Below are positions 17,576 to 25,415 of a DNA stretch of 46,108 bases, in pieces. The position numbers and the translations under genes were made by a program. Numbering within the stretch: the stretch's first letter is position 1; each line of letters starts with the position of its first letter. Under the pieces are notes generated by a model, which was given only the letters and a program-made list of their open reading frames with translations, had not been told where the DNA came from and did not search any database. The stretch comes from Pontibacter qinzhouensis (GTDB lineage: Bacteria > Bacteroidota > Bacteroidia > Cytophagales > Hymenobacteraceae). Location: positions 1 through 46,108 of the forward strand of contig NZ_VRTY01000046.1 of the NCBI RefSeq assembly GCF_008017455.1, given 5' to 3'.

Positions 17576-18190
17576 ATGAAAAACGCTACAAGTCTTTTTG
17601 TGTCTGCCTGGCTATGTTTGGTGCTGTTGGCAGCCTGTTCGCTCACACGTGAACAGCGCCTGCAAAGAGACTACGATGAATTTAAAACCTGGGTATCGGA
17701 TCAATTACGCCAATCAGAAAACCAGACCGAAGAAAACTGGCGACAAACCAGGGCAGCTTACACCGCCAGAACTACCAGCCTCGACCAGCAGCTACAGCAG
17801 CTTACAAATGAGCGCAAAAACGAATACAGCGACCTGAAAAAGCAGTTCGGGGAGCTGGACGAACGTTATACCCAAGTCATTTTAAAAGGTAAATGGCGGC
17901 ACGACCTCCTGGAAGATGCCCATAACACCAGCAGTATCACTTCCGAAAGCCTCTGGCAAGCCTATGCCACGTTTATGAGCAACGTGCGGTTACGGTGCAC
18001 AAAATGGGAATCAGAAGATTGGAGAATGGCACATGAAGTGTACAAAGACCTGGCGAAACGGCAGGACGAAGTGGCGGCAGAGGTTACTACCGAAGACCAG
18101 ATCAGGATAAAGGCACTCCAGATGGAATACCACGCGCTAAAATCGGATGCAGAAGGAGAAGAAGAAGAAGTAAACGAATCTGAATCGTGA
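17576..18190 (+). CDS. hypothetical lipoprotein
   Basis: A protein of 204 aa from the preferred ATG at 17576. This start gives a clean lipoprotein signal peptide (KNATSLFVSAWLCLVLLAAC) with the lipid-attachment cysteine at residue 21; an upstream in-frame start at 17507 would bury the signal. The mature part is highly charged and mostly helical, rich in Q, E, K and R, and ends in an acidic tail (EGEEEEVNES). It is probably anchored to a membrane facing the periplasm. I do not recognise the family. A TATATTTG box (17564-17571) sits only 4 nt before the ATG, so either the mRNA is leaderless or the box is chance. Confidence 0.7.
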   Translation: MKNATSLFVSAWLCLVLLAACSLTREQRLQRDYDEFKTWVSDQLRQSENQTEENWRQTRAAYTARTTSLDQQLQQLTNERKNEYSDLKKQFGELDERYTQVILKGKWRHDLLEDAHNTSSITSESLWQAYATFMSNVRLRCTKWESEDWRMAHEVYKDLAKRQDEVAAEVTTEDQIRIKALQMEYHALKSDAEGEEEEVNESES

Positions 18191-18208
18191 GACAATAGTG
18201 GCGGCTGC

Positions 18209-18328
18209 TTAGCCGAAAATAAGTTTGGCGCCACCCAGAAAAATAAAGATCCAGATTAAGCCTTTAATAAAAAAGAACAGAAATCCGGCTATACCAAGTT
18301 TTTTCAGGCTACTCTTTAGTTTAGACAT
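18209..18328 (-). CDS. 39-aa single-span membrane protein
   Basis: A short frame on the minus strand encodes a basic N-terminus (MSKLKSSLKK) followed by one long hydrophobic stretch (about residues 12-32) and the ending GAKLIFG. The ATG start, the positive-inside charge pattern and the absence of any competing gene support it. It converges with the lipoprotein gene (stop at 18190). Its function is not known. Confidence 0.55.
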   Translation of the reverse strand: MSKLKSSLKKLGIAGFLFFFIKGLIWIFIFLGGAKLIFG

Positions 18329-18424
18329 ATGCTGGAGTCATAAGGTTTTTAATCCAGTTTCAGAACGCACAAATATACAAAATAGTCGCTTGTATTGCTG
18401 AAAAAATGAAGGAATCCCTTTTAC

Positions 18425-18482
18425 GACCCTTGACAGGAAACTACAAAAAACCTTTTGGAAGGCCAATTTCATTTAAATAATT
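18425..18482 (-). repeat. dispersed 60-bp repeat, copy E
   Basis: On the minus strand: AATTATT, 11 nt, GGCCTTCC, 24 nt, CAAGGGT. It lies between the small membrane protein gene and the DinB gene. The remaining bases of 18329-18645 show nothing else. Confidence 0.85.
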
Positions 18483-18645
18483 GAGTATGTAATGATTGCT
18501 AAATGGCTAATTATTTGATTTGAAGTTTGGAGGTACTAAGAAGGAGTAAGAGCTATTGAGACTAAAAAATAACGGAGATGAGTGAATAATTTTTATACTC
18601 TTAATTTATTAAAGGTTTAGCATCCACCATTTTGGACTTGAAATT

Positions 18646-19200
18646 TTAATTTATTGAAGTCCCAGGTTGCAACGCCTGCTTTAGGTGTTTGATTTGGGCG
18701 GCATGGTGGTCGAAGTGGTCTTGCAGAAAGGTGAGGCATTGGGTGACGGAAAGCGGGCCCACGTAAGGGTGCTTGAACAGGCACTTGTCGAGTAGCTCAG
18801 GTGGCAGATCAGTGAGCAGGTCTTCGAAGGTATAGCGTACGCCATTCCATTGGCGGCGCAGGCTCTGTAAACACACCTTGTCCGGCACATCGGCCACCCG
18901 GGGAGGCGCTTTAAATTTAAGTTTCGATTTTAGTGCCAGTTTCAGCAACAGCGATTTCAAGTAATTTTTAAGAGACGCAGCTGGCAGTTTTTCAGGCTCT
19001 TCCAGTTTTCGTTGCATATAGCTCAGCGTAAACTCCTCTACCAGCACCAGGTGTGCCACAATCTGGGCGATAGACCACTTGTCTTCAGCTATTTTGGTGT
19101 TCAGAATAACGGGGTCTACCTGCTCCAGCGCATCCAGCAACCGGTTCCTCGACTTTTCCAGTTTTAAATACTTTACTTCTAACAGTAAGTTCATCAGCAA
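18646..19200 (-). CDS. DinB family protein
   Basis: A 184-aa four-helix-bundle protein of the DinB/YfiT-like superfamily. The metal-binding histidines are visible as H50 in IVAHLVLVEEF and as H162/H165/H166 in LQDHFDHHAAQI. The W.I..I..H pattern (KWSIAQIVAH) is typical. Members act as thiol-dependent transferases, but most Bacteroidota members have no known substrate. The second methionine (codon 3) could be the true start. It is transcribed alone. Confidence 0.8.
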   Translation of the reverse strand: MLMNLLLEVKYLKLEKSRNRLLDALEQVDPVILNTKIAEDKWSIAQIVAHLVLVEEFTLSYMQRKLEEPEKLPAASLKNYLKSLLLKLALKSKLKFKAPPRVADVPDKVCLQSLRRQWNGVRYTFEDLLTDLPPELLDKCLFKHPYVGPLSVTQCLTFLQDHFDHHAAQIKHLKQALQPGTSIN

Positions 19201-19535
19201 TAAGTATAGAAGTTGTATTTAGTATGAGTAGAACTGCAACACAAAAATGATGTAACTGCGATTACCTTCTGTCGTTTTAATCAAATCCTAAGAATCTGTT
19301 CTTGAAGATATACACTTCTAAAGGTCAACCATTTGGACCTCGCTATAGCAGTGCCGGAAGTAATATATCAATTAAAGCATATTTTACGAATAATCCAACA
19401 TAATGGCTGTTTAAACCTACAAGTATGAAACCAACCTGTTTATTATTAATATCGGGACTTCCTAAAAGCTTTAGCCGGAAAAGGCCGTGTAGGTTTGTGC
19501 TGTTAATACTGTAAATTTGTTTTTTCAGATGAGCT
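19201..19535. other. intergenic between divergent genes
   Basis: It holds promoters for the DinB gene (minus) and the methyltransferase (plus). TAAATTTG at 19512-19519 fits the Bacteroidota -7 box, and TTTG at 19494-19497 is a possible -33 box, although the 14-bp spacing is shorter than usual. No gene is seen. Confidence 0.4.
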
Positions 19536-20249
19536 ATGGATTATTCGCAAGACCCCGTAGGAGCGGCTCTCCTCGACAAATTAGAAGGTATAAGTGGTGC
19601 CGAAATAGTAGTAGAAAGCAACCTGACCGAAGATGATGTAATTCCGGTTGATTACCTCTTCCGGAACGAGCGCGATATGCCTGCCTGGGAGCTACTGGCC
19701 CTTGAGGCAAGCAAAGGTAAAGTGCTGGATGTTGGAGCAGCAGCTGGTAGCCATACGCTGGCACTGCAGCAAAAGGGCTTCGATGTAACTGCCATCGATA
19801 TTTCAGAGGGAGCCATAGAAGCTATGAAAACCAGGGGCGTTAAACAGGCTTTGCTACAGGATATTATGACCTACCAGGGAACAACGTTTGATACCCTGTT
19901 GCTGCTCATGAATGGCATTGGCATAGCGGGTACCCTACGCGACTTACCTGGTTTTCTGAAGCAGGCACGTACTTTATTGCAACCTCAAGGTCAGATCCTG
20001 CTTGAGTCATCTGATATCTTGTACATGTTTGAAGAAGAAGACGGAAGTGTGCTATTGGATTTGAACGCCGGTTATTACGGTGAGGTAAAATACAACATGC
20101 ACTACAAGAACCTGGAAACCGGCTGGTTTAACTGGCTTTTTATAGATGCCGCCATTTTGCAGGACTATGCCGAAGAACAGGGCTTCTCATTTGAGCTTAT
20201 GTACGAAGGAGAAGACGGTAATTACCTGGCCAGACTCTTCTTGCGCTAA
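19536..20249 (+). CDS. class I SAM-dependent methyltransferase
   Basis: A 237-aa Rossmann-fold methyltransferase. Motif I is VLDVGAAAGSHTLAL (about residues 63-77), the acidic motif II is VTAIDISEGAIEAM, and LLLMNGIGIAGTLRDLPGFL corresponds to motifs IV and V. Methyltransferases of this shape act on small molecules or cell-envelope intermediates, but the substrate cannot be read from the sequence. A possible -7 box lies 16 bp upstream of the ATG. It is followed directly by the remains of a YihY-type gene. Confidence 0.8.
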   Translation: MDYSQDPVGAALLDKLEGISGAEIVVESNLTEDDVIPVDYLFRNERDMPAWELLALEASKGKVLDVGAAAGSHTLALQQKGFDVTAIDISEGAIEAMKTRGVKQALLQDIMTYQGTTFDTLLLLMNGIGIAGTLRDLPGFLKQARTLLQPQGQILLESSDILYMFEEEDGSVLLDLNAGYYGEVKYNMHYKNLETGWFNWLFIDAAILQDYAEEQGFSFELMYEGEDGNYLARLFLR

Positions 20250-20319
20250 AGCAACAGTAGAAATGATCGTTGAGTAAGGAATAGGAATTGAGTTATTCTA
20301 ATTCCGGTTAAAGCAAAGT

Positions 20320-20537
20320 GAAATCAGGTGGTCTACTGTTTGGGTAGGCGCAACGGTTACTGCTTTACTGTTTGCAGTAAATAAATTTGCACTCAATAAT
20401 TATTTTCAGCACGACCCGCTGGTCGATACGTACGTGCTGCTGGTTTGTTGGTGCTTATTCTGGTTTAGGTGTATTATACTTCCATCATTTTTCTGCTGGG
20501 GGCGGAGTTTACACAAGTATAATCGCAGGAGCATGAC
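20320..20537 (+). pseudogene. remnant of a YihY/BrkB-family inner-membrane protein
   Basis: Translation in one frame gives EIRWSTVWVGATVTALLFAV (20320-20379), then NKFALNNYF. After a frameshift near 20430 it gives RAAGLLVLILV, an in-frame TAG (20466-20468), then VYYTSIIFLLGAEFTQV and TAA (20520). These are, in order, the well-conserved C-terminal segments of YihY/virulence factor BrkB membrane proteins (WVGATVTALLF, YGAAGSLVVLLLWVYYS, IFLLGAEFT). The N-terminal two thirds is missing. At least one frameshift and two stops show it is dead. It lies between the methyltransferase gene and the pdhB terminator. Confidence 0.8.
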
Positions 20538-20611
20538 CAGGGGATAGAGCCAAAAGATAACGCTGTTAAAGTAAGAACGGAAGAAGTTGAAACTGACTAA
20601 AAAAGGAACAT

Positions 20612-20653
20612 AAAAAAAGGGAAAGCCCTATAACAGAGTCTTTCCCTTTTTTT
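20612..20653 (-). terminator. terminator of pdhB
   Basis: Fourteen-base perfect arms (AAAAAAAGGGAAAG with CTTTCCCTTTTTTT) flank a 14-nt loop, 17 bp beyond the pdhB stop. T-runs on both strands make it bidirectional. Confidence 0.85.
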
Positions 20654-20669
20654 ATACTATATGTTGACC

Positions 20670-21653
20670 TTAGGCTTTTTTGTACATCACCTGTTTTACA
20701 GCCTCAATCGTGCGTTCAACGTTTGGCAACGAAGCTTCTATAAGCGTAGGAGCATAAGGAAGCGGCACATCGCGGCAGGTAACGCGTTTTACAGGAGCAT
20801 CCATGTAATCGAAGGCGTTGCTTTGTATGTGGTAGGCAATTTCAGAAGAAATAGATGCCAATGGCCAGGCTTCTTCTACAACTACCATACGGTTGGTTTT
20901 CTTAACAGACTCAACCAGTGTTTTGTAATCAATTGGTCTTACAGAACGCAGGTCAATAACTTCAGCGTTTACTCCGTCTTTTGCAAGTTCTTCGGCTGCC
21001 GCCAAAACAACTTTCATCATTTTACCGAAAGATACGATGGTTACATCAGAACCTTCGCGCTTAATGTCTGCTACACCAATCGGAATCAGGTATTCTTCTT
21101 CAGGCACTTCGCCTTTGTCGCCATACATCTGCTCCGATTCCATAAATATAACCGGGTCATTATCGCGGATGGCGGTTTTAAGAAGACCTTTGGCATCGTA
21201 CGGGTTAGAAGGAACTACCACCTTTAAACCGGCGGTGTTGGCAAACCAGTTCTCGAAGTTCTGCGAGTGCTGCGAAGACAGCATGCCTGCGCTACCGGTT
21301 GGCCCACGGAACACCATAGGGGCGCTGTACTGACCACCAGACATCGACATAACTTTAGCAGCAGAGTTAATAACCTGATCGATAGCCACTAACGAAAAGT
21401 TAAAGGTCATAAACTCAATTATCGGGCGTAAGCCATTCATGGCAGATCCAACGCCGATACCTGCAAAACCAAGTTCTGCGATGGGTGTGTCGATTACACG
21501 TTCCGGACCGAATTCGTCCAGCATGCCCTGGCTAACTTTGTAGGCGCCATTGTACTCGGCCACTTCTTCCCCCATCAAATAAACGCTCTTGTCACGGCGC
21601 ATTTCTTCACTCATGGCTTCGCGCAAGGCTTCTCTAAACTGTATACTTCGCAT
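20670..21653 (-). CDS. pdhB: pyruvate dehydrogenase E1 component subunit beta
   Basis: A 327-aa transketolase-like beta subunit of the E1 heterotetramer that decarboxylates pyruvate with thiamine diphosphate. GEEVAEYNGAYKVS, the DTPIAELGFAGIGVGSAMNGLRPIIEFMTFNF segment with the cofactor-activating glutamates, RGPTGSAGMLSSQHSQNFE, and the C-terminal EEAWPLASISSEIA and CRDVPLPYA segments are all diagnostic. The alpha subunit gene is not in the window, so the two are split. Genes for branched-chain or acetoin dehydrogenase beta subunits are similar, but the QHSQ and DVPLPYA features favour PDH. Confidence 0.92.
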   Translation of the reverse strand: MRSIQFREALREAMSEEMRRDKSVYLMGEEVAEYNGAYKVSQGMLDEFGPERVIDTPIAELGFAGIGVGSAMNGLRPIIEFMTFNFSLVAIDQVINSAAKVMSMSGGQYSAPMVFRGPTGSAGMLSSQHSQNFENWFANTAGLKVVVPSNPYDAKGLLKTAIRDNDPVIFMESEQMYGDKGEVPEEEYLIPIGVADIKREGSDVTIVSFGKMMKVVLAAAEELAKDGVNAEVIDLRSVRPIDYKTLVESVKKTNRMVVVEEAWPLASISSEIAYHIQSNAFDYMDAPVKRVTCRDVPLPYAPTLIEASLPNVERTIEAVKQVMYKKA

Positions 21654-21739
21654 ATAGGATGTTTATTGTCTCTTTCTGTTGGTAAAATTAAGATAAGTCA
21701 GTCAATTTACAATGCCTTCTTTATATTTCTGCACACGAC

Positions 21740-23521
21740 TTACGGCAGCAGCGCCTCCTGAAACAGCCTGGTACCGTGGTACACCCTGAACTCCGGGTCC
21801 TCTACTGCCTCTTTAAGCAGGTTCCTGTCGGATCGTACTGCCTGGCGGAGGTGGGTACTCAGCAGCTGGTCATTTTTTGTTCTGGCTGCTTTAACCGCCA
21901 TAAAATAATGTGCCCGGCCATCATAAGGCTTGTGTTGCAGGGCCTGCAGGTAAAAGCTCTCAGCTCCTTCGTAGTTTTCTTTTAAGAGGTAGCTCAACCC
22001 CAGGTTCATCTGGGTCTGGTAACTGTCGCCGGCGTATTTCAGGCTGGCAATGGCATCATCATATAAACCCATTTCTATTTCAAGCGCAGCTTTATCGGCA
22101 AAAACTCTAGTTAGCAGGTCGCTATCACCGCCCATCCGGATGGCGTAGTTGTAAGATTCGAGCGCTTTAGGTTTGTTGCCACGCACATGGTAGGCGCTGC
22201 CAAGGCTGTAATGAACAGCAGCAGTCGGTTGCCTGTAACCCGCATACGAAAGGTGCTGTGTTGCCTGGTCCAATAACTTGTTTTTTATGTCAGGCCGGAA
22301 TTCTTTGTCGGCCATTTCGAGGTACACTACACCGAGGTTAAAGTAGGCAGGCCATTTGTCGGTGAGCTTTACCGATGCTTCGTACAATTTTCGGCGTTCC
22401 GTAAGCAAAGGAGTTAGGGTGGCAGCATATAGTAACTCCTCTGCCGAAAGTTGTGCCGGGTCAGCAGTTTGGTCGGCAATTTTTTGGGCGAGCAAGTACA
22501 ATTCGTAGTCAGGCTTCTGATTGCGCTGGTAATTTATTTCTACATGAGCAGATCGTAAGGTCGGATAAATGTATTTCTGCAGGTAATTATAAGCTTCCGT
22601 TTGCTGCAGGTCCTCAGCCATTGTATAGATTGAATTATCTGATGCCAGAATAGCCAGGACTTCTGCTTTCTGCTTCTTGCCCAAGGCCGAGTGCTCTACT
22701 TTGGTTTTCAGTCGCTGCCGAAAATCATTGTCGGGTTGGGTGGTAATGGTTACTTCTTTACCGGAGTAGTCCAGCATTTCTACTTTATCCTGGTAATAAT
22801 CCTTTAGAGCAGTGGCTCTGGTGGCTGAGAGTTCAGGATCTTTTTCCTCAGGCGACTGGCTGCCATACACGGTTATTTCCTGTGCATCTACATTATCAAG
22901 AATGTACTGGTCCAGCGTCTGGAGGTTAGAACCCACATAATCGCGCAACTCGTGCAAATCATTATCGAAGTAGAAATCCAGTAGTTCTTTGGTATTTTCG
23001 GCGGGGTTGTAGGTATTGGGGATATAAAGTACTTCATTATTTTTAACTACTGAAAGCGGAGTTGTAAGAATGCCAGTAGTTAGTGTGGTTGTTTTAGTAT
23101 ACTGCACGCCCTTCGTCTTGGCATCTGTCACCCTGCCCTGCGCCAGTAATTTCCCTGTTTTCTTGGCCGGTGTGTAAGGTAAGCTAAAGCTTTTTATTAT
23201 GGTTGGCCGTTTGTTCTCGTATAGGAACTCACCAAACTGGAAATTTAAGGTGCCAACATTCTCGCGTTTGTTTTCACCGTATTCGTAAAACAGATCTATT
23301 TTGTAGGGGTATTGCTTGTTGACCAGCTTCTCGGGTACGCTTGCTTTTACTTCAAAAACCACTTCATCGCCACTGGCAGCCAGCGGCAAAGGACTTACCG
23401 TTATCTCCTGCTTCTTTTCTGCCTGCCTGATGAGGCGTGGCAAGGTGCAGGAGGAGGTCAAGCAACTGAGCGTGAGAATGGAAAGGAAGAAATGAAATTG
23501 TTGTTTTTTAATGCCAGGCAT
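21740..23521 (-). CDS. TPR-containing lipoprotein
   Basis: A 593-aa protein. Its signal peptide ends in a lipobox (LTSSC, cysteine about residue 26). A beta-rich region follows (VVFEVKASVPEKL... LLAQGRVTD), then a segment that recalls an OmpA-like fold (FYFDNDLHELRD... EITVYGSQSPEEKDPELSATRATALKDYY, where x-x-x-SxxRAxxxxxYY is the usual signature). At least three or four TPR repeats lie at the C-terminus (about residues 390-560: AYFNLGVVYLEMA, AVHYSLGSAYHVRGN, TQMNLGLSYLLKENYEGAE, RAHYFMAVKAA). It is probably an outer-membrane-associated scaffold. It is transcribed alone. Confidence 0.7.
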   Translation of the reverse strand: MPGIKKQQFHFFLSILTLSCLTSSCTLPRLIRQAEKKQEITVSPLPLAASGDEVVFEVKASVPEKLVNKQYPYKIDLFYEYGENKRENVGTLNFQFGEFLYENKRPTIIKSFSLPYTPAKKTGKLLAQGRVTDAKTKGVQYTKTTTLTTGILTTPLSVVKNNEVLYIPNTYNPAENTKELLDFYFDNDLHELRDYVGSNLQTLDQYILDNVDAQEITVYGSQSPEEKDPELSATRATALKDYYQDKVEMLDYSGKEVTITTQPDNDFRQRLKTKVEHSALGKKQKAEVLAILASDNSIYTMAEDLQQTEAYNYLQKYIYPTLRSAHVEINYQRNQKPDYELYLLAQKIADQTADPAQLSAEELLYAATLTPLLTERRKLYEASVKLTDKWPAYFNLGVVYLEMADKEFRPDIKNKLLDQATQHLSYAGYRQPTAAVHYSLGSAYHVRGNKPKALESYNYAIRMGGDSDLLTRVFADKAALEIEMGLYDDAIASLKYAGDSYQTQMNLGLSYLLKENYEGAESFYLQALQHKPYDGRAHYFMAVKAARTKNDQLLSTHLRQAVRSDRNLLKEAVEDPEFRVYHGTRLFQEALLP

Positions 23522-23716
23522 ATCTTGTATCTAAATAAACCGTAAAATACACCAAAATTCCGCTTTGGGTGGTAAGCCTTTCTTTGGAATTTATGTTTTA
23601 CTTTCAAATTTCTGTCTTAACTAAACATTCTGCTTTCTGTGCTGTTAATTCTGAACCTGCTTAAATTAGGATGTTAGGGTTTAAAACGTTTGAGCCAGAA
23701 TGAGTTGCATTTTTAT

Positions 23717-23745
23717 TTTGATAGAAGAAATTAATAGTATATTTT
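23717..23745 (+). promoter_or_regulatory. candidate Bacteroidota-type promoter of the PspC-like gene
   Basis: TTTG at 23717-23720 and TATATTTT at 23738-23745 with 17 bp between them resemble the TTTG / TAnnTTTG promoter of Bacteroidota; the last G is replaced by T. The ATG follows 23 bp later. Confidence 0.35.
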
Positions 23746-23768
23746 TAAATTTAAATTAATTCAGAAAT

Positions 23769-23987
23769 ATGAGACGGCTCCAGTACTTTATCGAATCTCA
23801 GGCTTTTGGTGTCTGCACCATGCTTGGTGAGAAGCTTGGAATCGCTTCCAGCAGCATACGGTTTTCTTTTATCTACCTCTCGTTTTTAACGTTTGGATCT
23901 CCTGTACTTATTTACCTCATGCTGGCCTTCTGGATGAACGTGAGCAAGCACCTGCGTCGGGAACGAAGCACTATCTGGGATCTATAG
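23769..23987 (+). CDS. PspC-domain small membrane protein
   Basis: A 72-aa protein whose N-terminal half (GVCTMLGEKLGIASSSIRFSFIYLSF) matches the PspC domain, in which a helical segment with G.. .LGI...S.IR. .F..L precedes a transmembrane helix. A second hydrophobic stretch (SPVLIYLMLAFWMNV) completes it. PspC proteins sit in the inner membrane and take part in envelope-stress responses in some bacteria; the role here is unknown. It overlaps the end of the convergent glycosyltransferase gene by 6 nt. Confidence 0.75.
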   Translation: MRRLQYFIESQAFGVCTMLGEKLGIASSSIRFSFIYLSFLTFGSPVLIYLMLAFWMNVSKHLRRERSTIWDL

Positions 23988-25004
23988 CTCCTTTACCGTC
24001 CTTTTCTGCCGAATAAAGTATTCCCATACAATACTGCCGGCATAAATTCCCTTTAGTTCCTTTAACTTTTTTTTAACAGGCTGCAGCTTACGGCGGTTAT
24101 GCCAGTAGGAGGCTTGCTTTAACAACGATACGTGCGCCTCCAATACAGCTTTAGCGTCTGCTTTCTGACCAGCCACCAGCATCCGGAAGGCAGCCAGCCA
24201 GTCCAGCAGTATTCTGAAAACGATAACCTGGTAAAGCTCTGAAAGTGGCAGATTTTTATAAAGCATGGCCAGCCCGTTCCTGAAGTTCAGAAAGGTTTTA
24301 TGTGGGTTTGATTTATGCAAGGTGCCGCCACCCACATGAAACACCTGGCTATGGCCCGTATAGAACACTTTGTAACCTGCGTTGCTGACGCGCCAGCAGA
24401 AATCTATTTCTTCCATATGGGCAAAAAAAGCAGGTTCTAAACCACCCATTTCTTTGTAAACCGAAGCCCGCACAAACATGCAGGCACCAGTTGCCCAAAA
24501 CACCTCCTGCACATCGTTGTACTGTCCGTTGTCGTCTTCCAGGTGCTCAAATAAACGACCTCTGCAGAAGGGGTAGCCAAGGGTGTCGAGCATGCCACCG
24601 GCAGCCCCGGCATACTCGAACAGGTGCGGATGCTGGTGGGCGTTAATTTTTGGCTGGCAAACCGCAATCTGCTCATCAGACTCCAAAAGCGTTATAACTG
24701 GAGCTACCCAACCAGGCGTAACGGCAACATCGGAGTTGAGGAGCACATAATAAGTGGCTTCTACCTGCCGGAGCGCCTGATTGTAGCCTTCACAAAAACC
24801 AAGATTCGATTCGTGCCTGATCACACGAACCTCCGGAAAATGCGCGCGCAAAAAAGCCACCGATTCATCGGAGGAGGCATTGTCGGCTACGATGATCTCG
24901 CAACCGGGGCTGTTTTCTATTACAGAAGGCAGGAACTGCTGCAGAAAATGCAGTCCGTTCCAGTTTAAAATAACAATAGCCGTATGGCCGGGTTTACATG
25001 CCAA
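23982..25004 (-). CDS. glycosyltransferase family 2 protein
   Basis: A 340-aa GT-A enzyme with the start AIVILNWNGLHFLQQFLPSV, EIIVADNASSDESV, a nucleotide-binding loop NLGFCEGYNQAL, the metal-binding LNSDV and a catalytic-base region EEIDFCWR. This pattern matches rhamnosyltransferase-like GT2 proteins. The last 80 residues are basic and may associate with the membrane. Its start overlaps the end of the YbaB/EbfC gene by 11 nt, so the two are co-translated. It lies outside both glycan clusters. Confidence 0.85.
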   Translation of the reverse strand: MACKPGHTAIVILNWNGLHFLQQFLPSVIENSPGCEIIVADNASSDESVAFLRAHFPEVRVIRHESNLGFCEGYNQALRQVEATYYVLLNSDVAVTPGWVAPVITLLESDEQIAVCQPKINAHQHPHLFEYAGAAGGMLDTLGYPFCRGRLFEHLEDDNGQYNDVQEVFWATGACMFVRASVYKEMGGLEPAFFAHMEEIDFCWRVSNAGYKVFYTGHSQVFHVGGGTLHKSNPHKTFLNFRNGLAMLYKNLPLSELYQVIVFRILLDWLAAFRMLVAGQKADAKAVLEAHVSLLKQASYWHNRRKLQPVKKKLKELKGIYAGSIVWEYFIRQKRTVKEL

Positions 25005-25329
25005 AGTTACCTAAATCTAAGCCGGGGATGTTGGGCAGCAAACCTTCCGTGTTCTTTTTAAGCTCTTCCTGCGCCTTTTCGTTGGCAGACTCCATGGCGC
25101 TGTTTACGGCGGCCACCACGAGGTCGTTAACCATATCACGATCGTTGGTGTTTAGAATAGAATCGTCTATTTCTATTTTCAGGAGTTTGCGCTGGCCGTT
25201 TACGGTGGCTTTAACTAAACCGGCCCCAGACTCTGAGGTTACCGTAATGTGCTGCAGCTTATCCTGCGCTTCTTTAATTTTTGCCTGGACCTCTTTTACC
25301 TTGCCCAGCATTCCGAACATATCAAACAT
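24994..25329 (-). CDS. YbaB/EbfC family nucleoid-associated protein
   Basis: A 111-aa protein with the two-helix plus beta-hairpin layout of YbaB/EbfC: MFDMFGMLGKVKEVQAKIKEAQDKL, then ITVTSESGAGLVKATVNGQRKLLKIEIDDS, NDLVVAAVNSAMESANEKAQEEL, and a glycine/proline-rich tail. It binds DNA as a dimer. In other bacteria it is near recR/dnaX; here it is coupled to a GT2 gene. Confidence 0.92.
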   Translation of the reverse strand: MFDMFGMLGKVKEVQAKIKEAQDKLQHITVTSESGAGLVKATVNGQRKLLKIEIDDSILNTNDRDMVNDLVVAAVNSAMESANEKAQEELKKNTEGLLPNIPGLDLGNFGM

Positions 25330-25415
25330 GGTGCTTTTCTGTGGTTATGGTTTATCCCGATTACACACTAATGCGGGTTAATTTACTGCAAATATACAAA
25401 TTGGCTGCTATCAAA

